Position numbers and translations under genes: made by a program
Part shown: positions 39,841-48,150 of the stretch, one piece after another
How the letters are laid out: each line of letters begins with the position of its first letter
How positions within the stretch are numbered: the first letter of the stretch is position 1
NCBI GenBank assembly: GCA_002347565.1
Contig: DDXR01000038.1
Location: 1,732 to 65,731, forward strand
Length of the DNA stretch: 64,000 bases
Direction: 5' to 3'
Origin: a bacterium UBP2_UBA2255
Lineage (GTDB): Bacteria > Edwardsbacteria > AC1 > EtOH8
Notes under the pieces: generated by a model
The model's input: the letters and a program-made list of their open reading frames with translations, nothing else
Database searches by the model: none
Told to the model about the DNA's origin: nothing

Positions 39841-40475
39841 CTTCTGTATAATCCGTGCTGCATGATGTAGCGTTCGACGGCCGGCGGGACCAAGTGGCGG
39901 ATCTCCCGTCCCCGCCCGACCCGCCGCCGGATGTCGCTGGCGCTGATCTCGATGGCGGGCACCGGGACCAACCGCAGGCGCCGCCGCCACCGCGGATGGA
40001 TCCACTCAGGCTGGTAGCCCGGCCGGGACAGCGCGCAGACCGCGGCCAGCCGGAACAACCGCGCCGGGTCCCGCCAGGTGCCCAACAGCGCAGCCTGATC
40101 GGCCCCGATCAGAAGATAGAGCCGCGGCCGCCGATCGTCCTGGCGCAGCCGCTGCAGCGTTTCTGCGGTGTAGGAGACGCAGCGGGCATCGACCTCGATC
40201 CGGGACACGCGGAACAGCGGATCCCCCCGCACCGCCAGCGCCGCCATCCGGATCCGGTCGGCAGCCGGCGCCAGGCGCCGCCGGCATTTATGCGGCGGCC
40301 GGCCGGCCGGCACCAGCAGCACCAGGTCCAGTCCCAATCGCTCCGCCGCCTCCCGGGCGGCGATCAGGTGGCCGACATGGATGGGATCGAACGTGCCGCC
40401 GAAGACGCCTATCCGTCGGCGCCGCGGCGGTGCCACTTGGCCGTCAGGCTGCCGCCAAATCCCCATGGCAGCCAT
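39837..40475 (-). CDS. nadD: Nicotinate-nucleotide adenylyltransferase NadD
   Basis: NadD adenylylates nicotinate mononucleotide in NAD synthesis. The 212-residue protein has IGVFGGTFDPIHVGHLIAAR near residue 22 (HxGH nucleotide-binding loop), LVPAGRPPHKC, LLIGADQAALLGTWRDPARL, and the C-terminal ISASDIRRR motif. An N-terminal tail of ~20 basic residues precedes the core. It follows bamD by 33 nt and overlaps the protease gene by 4 nt, an unusual joining of a housekeeping gene to a signalling protein. Confidence 0.95.
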   Translation of the reverse strand: MAAMGIWRQPDGQVAPPRRRRIGVFGGTFDPIHVGHLIAAREAAERLGLDLVLLVPAGRPPHKCRRRLAPAADRIRMAALAVRGDPLFRVSRIEVDARCVSYTAETLQRLRQDDRRPRLYLLIGADQAALLGTWRDPARLFRLAAVCALSRPGYQPEWIHPRWRRRLRLVPVPAIEISASDIRRRVGRGREIRHLVPPAVERYIMQHGLYRR

Positions 40476-40508
40476 GGGTTTCGTTGCGGCGCGGGACGGC
40501 GGACGCGC

Positions 40509-41210
40509 TCAGTTCCGTCCCCCGGGAACGGCCCGCATCGTATCGGCCGTCCCCGGCAACGGCGCGGCCGCGGGCAATCCCGCCAGCAGCGTTCTGGCCT
40601 CGGCGGCCCACTTGGTGTCTGGGTACTCGTTGACGATGCCCTCGAGATAGATCCTGGCCGAGCGGAACAACTTGCGCTTGGCGTAGAACTTACCGGCCTC
40701 GAACTCCTTCCGGGCCAGCTTCTCCTGGATCTCCACCCGCACCGACCGGGCACGGTCGGCCAGCTTGCTGTCCGGAAACCTATCGAAGAACCGGTCGATG
40801 GCCTCCAGCGCCCGTTCCCCGGTCTCGCGCTGGTCCAGGGCGTGGTGCGGGGACAGCTTGAGATAGGCTTGGGCCAGGCGGATCTGGGCCTCATCGGCCC
40901 GGGCGGCGTCCGGGTAATCGGCCAGGAACAGCTGGTAGTCCTCGGCCGCAGTCTCGTACTCCTTCATCTTGAAGTGGCACTCTCCCAGCAAAAAGCCGGC
41001 CTCGGCGGCGATCCGAGTGCCGGAGTAGTTGTAAAGCACCTCCTTGAAGTCATCCGCCGCCCGCGAGTACTTCCCTGCCTCATACCGGGTCCTGCCGCGG
41101 CCGAGCAGGTCCTCGGCGTCAAGCTTGATCAGGCCCTGCTTGGTCCCGCAGGACGAAAGCGCCAGCAGCGTCCCGGCGATCAACGCCACGGCGGGTATCC
41201 TCTTGAACAT
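40509..41210 (-). CDS. bamD: BamD-like outer-membrane assembly lipoprotein
   Basis: The 233-residue product has a lipoprotein signal (LIAGTLLALSSCG, Cys near residue 21) and about five TPR-like units (YEAGKYSRAADDFKEVLYNY, YETAAEDYQLFLADYPDAA, AKRKLFRSARIYLEGIVNEY). This matches BamD/YfiO, part of the machinery that inserts beta-barrel proteins into the outer membrane, which supports a Gram-negative envelope. It is first in the run that continues through nadD to the M50 protease and has a clear promoter. Confidence 0.88.
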   Translation of the reverse strand: MFKRIPAVALIAGTLLALSSCGTKQGLIKLDAEDLLGRGRTRYEAGKYSRAADDFKEVLYNYSGTRIAAEAGFLLGECHFKMKEYETAAEDYQLFLADYPDAARADEAQIRLAQAYLKLSPHHALDQRETGERALEAIDRFFDRFPDSKLADRARSVRVEIQEKLARKEFEAGKFYAKRKLFRSARIYLEGIVNEYPDTKWAAEARTLLAGLPAAAPLPGTADTMRAVPGGRN

Positions 41211-41264
41211 GTCCGCTCCTTCATCACTTCGTTGTTCTGGTACGATGGCGGGGTGCGCCGTTCT

Positions 41265-41293
41265 ATTGTAACGTGGAATGGAGGAAAAATCAA
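41265..41293 (-). promoter_or_regulatory. Sigma-70 promoter for bamD and the downstream run
   Basis: On the minus strand TTGATT (41288-41293) and TACAAT (41265-41270) are 17 nt apart. The predicted start is near 41258, giving a ~48-nt leader before the bamD ATG at 41210. The same TTGATT -35 box occurs at the panB and glyS promoters. Confidence 0.7.
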
Positions 41294-41325
41294 CTTTTTT
41301 CGGCGGCGGCCGCCTGCCGCGGCGG

Positions 41326-42435
41326 TCACGCCAGCCGTTTGATGGCCCGGATCACGGTCTGCTGGTCCGCCACGGTCAGCCGATGGTGGAACGGTATCGC
41401 CAGGCTGCGGTCGGCGATGCCCTCGGCCACCGGGAAATCACCCCGGCGATGGCCCAGCAGCTTCCGGGCGTAGGGCTGCAGGTGCAGGGCCGGGAAGTAG
41501 TGCGCGCATTGGATGCCGCGACGGTTGAGGGCGGCGATCAACCGGTCTCGCGCTTTGCCCGCCAACGGTTCGGGGACGAGCACGACGAACACGAACCAGC
41601 TGCGGCTGGTCCCGGGGACCTCCGGCAGCACCGTGAACCCCGGCAGCGCTCGAGCGAACAGGGTCCGGTACGACTCCGCCAGCCGGCGGCGGCGCGCCAG
41701 CAGCTGGCGGAGCCGCGACAGCTGCACCCGGCCCAGCGCCGCCGCCATCTCCGACATCCGGTAGTTGTAGCCCAGCTGATGGTGGGCCAGCCAGCCGCCC
41801 ATCGCTGTCCGGCCCTGGTTGCGCAGGCTGCGGATGCGTGCCGCCAGGGCGTCGCCATCGCACACCGCCATCCCCCCCTCGCCGGTGGTGATCTGTTTGT
41901 TGGGGTAGAACCCGAAGGCGGCCGCATCCCCGAACGACCCGGCCGCGCGGCCGGCGCGCGACGCCCCCAGCGCCTCGCAGGAGTCCTCGATCAGTCGCAG
42001 GCCGCGGCGGCCGCAGATCCCCTCCAGCGCCGGGTAATCGGCCGGCACGCCGAACACATCCACCGCCAGCACCGCTTTGGTGCGCCGGGTCAGGCGGCGC
42101 CGGACCTCGTCGGGGTCGATGTTGAAGCTGACCGGATCGACGTCGGCCAGCACCGGCCGCGCCCCGGCGTACAGGATGCAGTTGAGCGAGGAGGCGAACG
42201 AGTAGGGCGTGGTGATCACCTCGTCCCCGGGCCCCAGGCCCAGCGTCCTCGCGATCAGGTGCAGCGCCGCCGTCCCCGACGAGACCGCCACGGCATGCTT
42301 CCGGCCGACGCTGCGGGCGAAGGCGCGCTCGAACCCCACGATCTCCGGGCCGAGGCTGAGAGTCCCCGACCGCATCACCGACGCGACCGCGGCGATCTCG
42401 CGGGCCGTGATGTCCGGATGGGCGAGCTTGATCAT
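41326..42435 (-). CDS. DegT/DnrJ/EryC1/StrS-family sugar aminotransferase
   Basis: This 369-residue PLP enzyme probably transfers an amino group to a keto-sugar nucleotide. It shows the family pattern AVSSGTAALHLIARTLGLG, VITTPYSFASSLNCILYAGA, VDVFGVPADYPAL, LIEDSCEALGAS and the PLP lysine in FGFYPNKQITTGEGG (Lys180). Its product would be an amino sugar for the polysaccharide made by the following cluster. It is the last gene of that cluster in transcription order and lies 7 nt after the WecA-like gene. Confidence 0.93.
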   Translation of the reverse strand: MIKLAHPDITAREIAAVASVMRSGTLSLGPEIVGFERAFARSVGRKHAVAVSSGTAALHLIARTLGLGPGDEVITTPYSFASSLNCILYAGARPVLADVDPVSFNIDPDEVRRRLTRRTKAVLAVDVFGVPADYPALEGICGRRGLRLIEDSCEALGASRAGRAAGSFGDAAAFGFYPNKQITTGEGGMAVCDGDALAARIRSLRNQGRTAMGGWLAHHQLGYNYRMSEMAAALGRVQLSRLRQLLARRRRLAESYRTLFARALPGFTVLPEVPGTSRSWFVFVVLVPEPLAGKARDRLIAALNRRGIQCAHYFPALHLQPYARKLLGHRRGDFPVAEGIADRSLAIPFHHRLTVADQQTVIRAIKRLA

Positions 42436-42442
42436 GGTTCAA

Positions 42443-43462
42443 CTACGTTCCGTTGCGCTGGTTGGTTACCGGGGAAAACATGCCCAGCCGGACCGCCCAC
42501 GCCGACACTGCCAGCCAGCCGGCGGCGGCCAAGGATGCGACGGCCCAGGGGTCGAGGAACGGCGCGGCCGCCCCCAATCCGGCGAAGCACAGGCCCAGCA
42601 GGTACATCGATATGTCCGTCTTCCAGACCGACCGGGTGCGCAGGTAGACCAGGTCGTACAAGTGGCGCCGGTCTCCGGTGAAGACATCGCGGTGCAGCAG
42701 CAGGCGCCGCACGATCGCCAGACCGGTGTCCAGGATCAGCGGCGAGAGGATGATCGCCCCGGCCATCAGCCGGACCGGATGGCCGGCTCCGACGGTCAGC
42801 AGCAGGCCGGACAGGCTGAATCCCAGCACCAGGCTGCCGCAGTCCCCCATAAAGATCCGGGCCGGCGGCATGTTGGCAAGCCAGAACGCGGCGCAGGCGC
42901 CAGCCAGCGCCAGCGCCCAGGATCCCTCCAGCGCCAGTCCGGCTGTCCGGGACAGGGCGCAGAAACCGAGGGCGGCGATGGCGGCCATGCCGGCGGCCAG
43001 GCCGTCCAGCCCGTCCATAAAGTTCAGGGCGTTGGCCCCGCCCACCAGCGCCAGCACGGCGATCATGACGTCCAACCGCTCGAAGCCGGTCATCCTGGCG
43101 TACGGCGACAGCATGGCGAACAGCAGCGCGGCCAGCACCAGGCCGATGGCCTTGAGATATGGCCGGATCTCGTGCAGGTCGTCGAGCAGCCCCACCAGAA
43201 AGAACGCCAGCGTGCCGATGGTGACGGCCGCGGACTGCCGGGCGGAGCCGCCGGTTCCCGGCAGCAGCTTCATCGTTTCCAGAGACAGCACCACTCCCAG
43301 CAGGATGGCTATCCCGCCGCTGCGGGGCACCGGCGCCCGGTGCATGCCCAGCTCGTCCGGAGTATCCCAGGCGCCCAGGCGGCGGCCCAGCAGACGGGCC
43401 AGCGGCAGCGAGGCCAGGACTGCTGCAAACGCGACGACCGTCACGATGATGTCATGGTGCAT
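42443..43462 (-). CDS. WecA-like undecaprenyl-phosphate sugar-1-phosphate transferase (cluster copy)
   Basis: This 339-residue membrane protein has about 10 helices and MraY/WecA motifs: LGMHRAPVPRSGGIAI, LVGLLDDLHEIRPYL, NALNFMDGLDGLAAGM, PARIFMGDCGSLVLG and the cytoplasmic GDRRHLYDLVYLR. The HxH of the HIHH segment is less standard (RRHLYDL) than in the copy at 19234, which may indicate another sugar. It should start the lipid-linked glycan of this cluster. Confidence 0.88.
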   Translation of the reverse strand: MHHDIIVTVVAFAAVLASLPLARLLGRRLGAWDTPDELGMHRAPVPRSGGIAILLGVVLSLETMKLLPGTGGSARQSAAVTIGTLAFFLVGLLDDLHEIRPYLKAIGLVLAALLFAMLSPYARMTGFERLDVMIAVLALVGGANALNFMDGLDGLAAGMAAIAALGFCALSRTAGLALEGSWALALAGACAAFWLANMPPARIFMGDCGSLVLGFSLSGLLLTVGAGHPVRLMAGAIILSPLILDTGLAIVRRLLLHRDVFTGDRRHLYDLVYLRTRSVWKTDISMYLLGLCFAGLGAAAPFLDPWAVASLAAAGWLAVSAWAVRLGMFSPVTNQRNGT

Positions 43463-43486
43463 GGTCCATCCTCCTGTTGCCGCCCG

Positions 43487-44674
43487 CTACCGCCGCGTTC
43501 CCAGAAATCCGGCGATGGCGGCGGCCATCCGTTGCGCCGCCCGGCCGTCCCACCTCGGAATGCGGCAGGGGGCGGCCGGCCGGCCGGCGCTCGTGGCGCC
43601 CAGGGTCGCGCCCCTGCGCCACGCCCGCCAGGCCCCGAGGATCTGCGCCCGGTCGGTCCCGGCCAACCGGTTGGTGCCGTGCGCGATCGTCACCGGCCGT
43701 TCGGTATTGGTCCGGACCGTGAAGCAGGGGACGCCCAGGTACGTGGTCTCCTCCTGCACCCCGCCGGAATCGGTGAAGACGCAGGCCGCGCAGGATTCGG
43801 CCCTGATGAAGTCGAGGTATCCCATCGGTGGCATCAGGTGCAGGCCGGCCGCGCGGATCTTCGACCCATCGTGCCCGATCCGAACGAACCTCCCGAGCGA
43901 GCCGAAACGCTCGAGGCTGGCCAGCGACCTCGGGTGCGCCGGCCACAGCACGGGAAGCTCCTGGGCGATATCGGCCAGCGCCGACAGGATCCCGGCCAGC
44001 GCGGCGCGGTCGTCGACATTGGCCGGCCGGTGCAGGGTGGCCAGGGCGTAGGGCCGCACCGTGCCGCCGCGTTCCAGCCCCAGCCGGCGCAGCACCGGCC
44101 GGCGCCGCGCCTTGGCCAATCCGGTCCGCAGCGAGTCGATCATCACGTTGCCGGCGAAGACGACCTTCGCTCCCGCAATTCCCTCGCGCCGCAGGTTCCG
44201 GTCGGCGTCGGCGCAGTGCGTGAACAGCAGGCCGGACAGGTGGTCGGTGGCGATGCGGTTGATCTCCTCCGGCATCGACCGGTCGCGGCTGCGCAGCCCG
44301 GCCTCGACGTGGGCCACGGGAATCCCCAGCTTGGCCGCCGCCAGCGCGCCGGCCAGGGTCGAGTTGACGTCGCCCACCACCACGACCAGGTCGGGCCGCT
44401 CGCGGAACAGCACCCGCTCGAATGCCTCCAATACCGCCGCTGTCTGCGCCGCATGGCTGCCCGAGCCCGCGCCCAGGCAGTGGTCCGGCCCCGGCATCCC
44501 CAGCTCGCGGAGGAACACACGGGACATCAGGGCATCGTAGTGCTGCCCGGTGTGGACGGTCACCACCTGCGGCCGCCGGCCCGGCGGGAGCGCTCGCAAC
44601 GCCCTGACCAGCGGCGCCACCTTGGGGAAGTTGGGGCGCGCGCCGGCGACGATGATCACCTTCTTCGCGCTCAT
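43487..44674 (-). CDS. wecB: UDP-N-acetylglucosamine 2-epimerase (WecB type)
   Basis: The 395-residue protein interconverts UDP-GlcNAc and UDP-ManNAc. It shows IIVAGARPNFPKVAPLVRAL, VTVHTGQHYDALMSRVF, VVVGDVNSTLAGALAA, VAHVEAGLRSRDRSMPEEIN, ALATLHRPANVD and TDSGGVQEETTYLGVP. The ATG at 44674 overlaps the stop of the GT2 gene upstream (ATGA). UDP-ManNAc made here could feed ManNAc or ManNAcA units of the polysaccharide. Confidence 0.95.
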   Translation of the reverse strand: MSAKKVIIVAGARPNFPKVAPLVRALRALPPGRRPQVVTVHTGQHYDALMSRVFLRELGMPGPDHCLGAGSGSHAAQTAAVLEAFERVLFRERPDLVVVVGDVNSTLAGALAAAKLGIPVAHVEAGLRSRDRSMPEEINRIATDHLSGLLFTHCADADRNLRREGIAGAKVVFAGNVMIDSLRTGLAKARRRPVLRRLGLERGGTVRPYALATLHRPANVDDRAALAGILSALADIAQELPVLWPAHPRSLASLERFGSLGRFVRIGHDGSKIRAAGLHLMPPMGYLDFIRAESCAACVFTDSGGVQEETTYLGVPCFTVRTNTERPVTIAHGTNRLAGTDRAQILGAWRAWRRGATLGATSAGRPAAPCRIPRWDGRAAQRMAAAIAGFLGTRR

Positions 44675-45738
44675 GGCAGCACCGGGGGTTTCCGCCGGCG
44701 GAAGGGCATGGCCAGCAAGCCCCAGGCCGAACCCAATCCGTAGGAGAGGTGCAGCGTGGCGAACACGAACGGCAGCAGCGCCAGGGCCCGCAGCGACGGT
44801 CGCCGGGGATCGTCGGTCGCTGGGCCCGGATCCCCTGTGCCGGCGCGAAGCGTGAAGAACAATGCTGCCAAGAGGTAAGCGGCGACGGTCGTCCAGAAGA
44901 CGGCCGACGCCAGGCGCGCCCAGGGCGATTGCCCCGGCAACACCAGCGCCGAGGCTCCGAACAGCAGCAGGCCCGACACGAAGACCAACGGGACATAATG
45001 CCTGGGTTTCGGCGCGGACGGGTTGTCCGGCAGGAAGTGCGCGATCTCGTACCCGTCGGCCCAGCGCTGGCGCCAGGTCCCGCCCAGCGTCGTACGGCAA
45101 TAGTACCACGCCCTGATCAGAGGCGACAAGTAAATGGTGAATCCCGCGGCCCGCAGCCTGGCGTTGAACTCCAGGTCCTCGGTGCGCGACCGCCGCTCGT
45201 CCAGCGGGCCGGTCCTGGCGAACACGTCGCGCCGGTAGCAGCCAGGCCACACCGTCTCGACGAACCCCTCGGCGCCGGGGTTCCGGAACCGTCCGCCGCC
45301 CAGCCCGAACGGACTGTGATGGGCCAGCGCCACGGCCCGGGCCACGGCCGTCCCGCGGGCCGGCAGGGCCACCGCCGGGCCGCCCACGTTGGCGGCGCCG
45401 GTCCGCTCCATCACCTCCAGGCAGCGCTTGACGTAGTCGGGCTGATAGCGGGCATGGGCGTCCAGCATCACCAGCACGTCGCCCCGCGCCGCCTTGATGC
45501 CGATGTTCCTGCCCGCCGCCACGCCTTTTCCTGGATTGAGTATAATCCTACAATTTGGAATTTTGAATTTGGAAGATTGAATTTGATCGATGGTCCCGTC
45601 ATCGGACATCCCGTCGACCACCAGCACTTCGCTGTCGATGCCGTGCAGGTCCAGCGCCAGCACCGACTCCAGGCAGCGGCCGATGTGCGCGGCCTCGTTG
45701 CGCACGGGCACGATGATCGAGACGGAGGGACTAGCCAT
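44671..45738 (-). CDS. Glycosyltransferase family 2 (ExoA-like, membrane C-terminus)
   Basis: The 355-residue protein has a GT-A domain (VSIIVPVRNEAAHIGRCLES, VLVVDGMSDDGT, PGKGVAAGRNIGIKAARGDV, VMLDAHARY, TEDLEFNARLRAAG) and about three C-terminal membrane helices, as in succinoglycan-type ExoA transferases. A stretch IDQIQSSKFKIPNCRIIL near residue 50 is coded by an AT-rich repeat (45551-45590) but has normal spacing. It overlaps the ArnT-like gene (8 nt) and wecB (4 nt). Confidence 0.88.
   Translation of the reverse strand: MASPSVSIIVPVRNEAAHIGRCLESVLALDLHGIDSEVLVVDGMSDDGTIDQIQSSKFKIPNCRIILNPGKGVAAGRNIGIKAARGDVLVMLDAHARYQPDYVKRCLEVMERTGAANVGGPAVALPARGTAVARAVALAHHSPFGLGGGRFRNPGAEGFVETVWPGCYRRDVFARTGPLDERRSRTEDLEFNARLRAAGFTIYLSPLIRAWYYCRTTLGGTWRQRWADGYEIAHFLPDNPSAPKPRHYVPLVFVSGLLLFGASALVLPGQSPWARLASAVFWTTVAAYLLAALFFTLRAGTGDPGPATDDPRRPSLRALALLPFVFATLHLSYGLGSAWGLLAMPFRRRKPPVLP
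45551..45590. repeat. AATTTNGAA-type AT-rich repeat inside the GT2 gene
   Basis: CAATTTGGAATTTTGAATTT and GGAAGATTGAATTTGATCGA are consecutive blocks of a repeat commonly read as FKIQNSK in other genomes. It codes the segment QIQSSKFKIPN of the GT2 enzyme and keeps the frame. GC content falls to about 25% here. Confidence 0.65.
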
Positions 45739-46960
45739 TGGCTGCGTTCGGCCGTTGATGCGGGAGCAACCTGTCAGCCAGGGTCCCGGCCAGCGCGGCG
45801 ATCAGGAACGACGCCGGCATCATGTAGCGCAGGATCGAAAACGTGGCGAAAGCCATCAGCCAGTGGCACAAGGCGATCGCAAGCAGCGCCGGCACCAGGA
45901 TGCCGCCCCTCCTTTCCCTGCGCCAGACGGCAAACCCGGCGGCGGCCAGCAGGAGATAGAACGCCTGCACCATCGCGATGGCCGGCTCATGCCACTGCTC
46001 ATCCGTGGCGTACCAGGGCCTGAGCAGTTTGAGCGCCGCCAGCTTGGCCAGCGCCGCCGGCCGCCCGGCCCCCGCGCGGGCGATGGCATGGTAGAGCCGT
46101 GTCGCCGAAACCCCGCTTCCCTCGCGCGCCACCTGCTGCATCAGCGCGATGACGTCGCCGGGCAGTCTCGCCCTGTCGCCGCCGGCGCCCGTCGACAGCC
46201 CGTAGGTCCAGCCTTCGCGTGCCGTGCCGCTGCCCAGGGAAGAAAGCACCACCGGGCGAACGATGCGGGACGAAAGGTAGATCTGCCACGGCAGGATCGT
46301 CATGCAGGAAGCGGAGATCAGCAGCGCCGGCCGCAGCAGCCGCGACCCCGGCGGCCGCTGCCCCTGCCGGCCGGCCGCGTACGCCGCGGCGTAGAAGAAC
46401 GGCAGCAGGATGCCGATCGGCTTGACCAGCATCGAATAGCCGGCCAGCGCACCCGCCGCCGCCGCCCACCATGGATTCCGCCCCATGGTGGCGACGATCA
46501 GCCATGCGGTGAGCGCCAGGCTGAACAGGTACAGCGGCTCCGGTCCCGGCGCCAGGCCGAGATAGACCGCGAAGGGGTAGGTGGCGAACGCCAGCCCGGC
46601 GAACAGCGCGGCCCGTCCCCCCATCGCGCGGCGCACCGCCGCCGTCAGTAGCGCGGCGGCCAGCGCCATCAGGACCAGATTGAGCAGCCGTGCCGCGCCA
46701 TCGGGCCCGATGCCGTGCCCGCGGGACAGGGCGATGGCGCCGGCCAATGCCAGCGGATAGGCCGGCGGCGTGCGCGGCTCGCCGTTCAGCAGCATCCCGC
46801 CGCCGGCCAGGATCGTCTCGGCCTGCGGCCGGTAGCGGTTCAGATAATCGAGCGGCACCGAACGCGGCTCGAACTCGCCGAGCAGTCGCCCCGCCGCCAG
46901 CTGCACCAGCAGGGAGACGCCGATGACGACCGGCACGCAATGGCGGGAGACGCGGCTCAT
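45731..46960 (-). CDS. ArnT/GT39-like polyprenyl-sugar glycosyltransferase
   Basis: This 409-residue membrane protein has about 10 helices and an N-terminal periplasmic loop with acidic residues (LGEFEPRSVPLDYLNRYRPQ; TPPAYPLALAGAI) as in the GT39/ArnT class, which uses polyprenyl-linked sugars on the outer side of the membrane. Further helices include YPFAVYLGLAPGPEPLYLFS and SMLVKPIGILLPF. It probably adds a sugar to the growing glycan or its lipid carrier. ATG at 46960 overlaps the upstream stop (ATGA). Confidence 0.78.
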   Translation of the reverse strand: MSRVSRHCVPVVIGVSLLVQLAAGRLLGEFEPRSVPLDYLNRYRPQAETILAGGGMLLNGEPRTPPAYPLALAGAIALSRGHGIGPDGAARLLNLVLMALAAALLTAAVRRAMGGRAALFAGLAFATYPFAVYLGLAPGPEPLYLFSLALTAWLIVATMGRNPWWAAAAGALAGYSMLVKPIGILLPFFYAAAYAAGRQGQRPPGSRLLRPALLISASCMTILPWQIYLSSRIVRPVVLSSLGSGTAREGWTYGLSTGAGGDRARLPGDVIALMQQVAREGSGVSATRLYHAIARAGAGRPAALAKLAALKLLRPWYATDEQWHEPAIAMVQAFYLLLAAAGFAVWRRERRGGILVPALLAIALCHWLMAFATFSILRYMMPASFLIAALAGTLADRLLPHQRPNAANG

Positions 46961-48150
46961 CCCGACCCTGCCTTGCGCGCCAGCGCCGCTTCTACCAGCC
47001 GCCCGAACTCCGCCGCCCGGGCGTCCCAACCTTCCCCGGCCACGCGCGCACTGAGTTTCGGCGCCAATGTTGTGCGGTCCGATTTCAACAACTTCTCGAT
47101 AGCCTTGATGTATTCCTCAGCTGTAGTCGCGAACTTGACCGCGTCGCCGTACGGTTCCACCTCGGGCAGCCGCGCCGACACCACCGGCACGCCGGCCGCC
47201 AAGTATTCGCGCAGCTTGAGTGGATTGACCGAGCGGGTCAGTTCGTTCAGCTTCATCGGGATCAGCGCGACGTCGAAGGCCGCGCAATACGCCGGCAGTT
47301 CCCGATACCGCTTGTGCCCCAGCCAACGGACATTGGGCAGCTTCAGTAAATGATCAAGATTGCCCGCCTCGGCCGCGATCCGCCCCAATAGCACGAGCGA
47401 CCAATCGGGCCTCAGCCTGGCCAGGGCGGCCAGCATGTCGGTGTCGATCCAATCGTTGATCTCGCCATAGAACCCGATCACCGGGCGCCCGATCCCCCTG
47501 ACGTCATCCGGGAACTGCCCCGCCCGGATCTTCAGCGCGGCCGAGAAATGCGAATGGTCGACCCCGTGGGGAATGACCGTGATCGGCTTGCCATGGCGGG
47601 ATTTCACCGCGGCCAGCTCGCTCGCGCTGGCGATCACGACATCGGCGTGGCGGATCAGGTCGCCCTCCATCCGCTCGATAGCTGCCGCGGGGTGCCCGGT
47701 GAACTTGGTGAATTCGTCGGTGATGTAGTAGACGGCCAAACACTCGCCCAGCCGGCCGCAGACGCCCGCCATGCTGGGCAGAAACGTCAGCAGGACCGGC
47801 CGGCCGAACCCCAGCCCGGCGACCGCTCGGTTCACCTGGCGCGACAGCCACCGGGCATTGAACCGGTCGAGCACGGGGTTCCCATGGTACGGCAACACCA
47901 GCGGGTCGAGCACAATGATGCCGGGGGCAACGGCCCGGGTCCGCCGCCCGCAGAACCGCCCCAGCTTGGCCAGCGCCCGCTGCGCGTCGCGGCTATTGAC
48001 TGCCGGACGCCTCAAGCCGATGGAGTTGACCCACAGCACCCGGTTGCCCGCCGCCAGCCGCCGGATGATATGGTGCTTGGACAGCGGGTCCTGGTCCCAG
48101 TCGGACGAGAAGCAGACGATGTCGGTCCCTTGCAGCACGCGAAATGTCAC
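46957..48150 (-). CDS. GT4-like glycosyltransferase (TuaH-like)
   Basis: This 397-residue protein is a GT-B type enzyme. The N-terminus (VCFSSDWDQDPLSKHHIIRR, LAAGNRVLWVNSIG) resembles TuaH-like transferases, and the C-terminal nucleotide-sugar part has VIGFYGEINDWIDTDML, LVLLGRI, VALIPMKLNELTRSVNPLK and EYLAAGVPVVSARLPEVE. The gene at 57595-58767 has the same SKHHIxxRLAxxNRV start, so the two are paralogs. Start overlaps the deacetylase stop (ATGA). Confidence 0.83.
   Translation of the reverse strand: MTFRVLQGTDIVCFSSDWDQDPLSKHHIIRRLAAGNRVLWVNSIGLRRPAVNSRDAQRALAKLGRFCGRRTRAVAPGIIVLDPLVLPYHGNPVLDRFNARWLSRQVNRAVAGLGFGRPVLLTFLPSMAGVCGRLGECLAVYYITDEFTKFTGHPAAAIERMEGDLIRHADVVIASASELAAVKSRHGKPITVIPHGVDHSHFSAALKIRAGQFPDDVRGIGRPVIGFYGEINDWIDTDMLAALARLRPDWSLVLLGRIAAEAGNLDHLLKLPNVRWLGHKRYRELPAYCAAFDVALIPMKLNELTRSVNPLKLREYLAAGVPVVSARLPEVEPYGDAVKFATTAEEYIKAIEKLLKSDRTTLAPKLSARVAGEGWDARAAEFGRLVEAALARKAGSG

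Noticed and set aside
36613..40005. Longer start of the M50 protease (up to 40005).
   Set aside because: The upstream part overlaps nadD in another frame and has shadow-like composition; the GTG at 39840 with the GTGA overlap is better.
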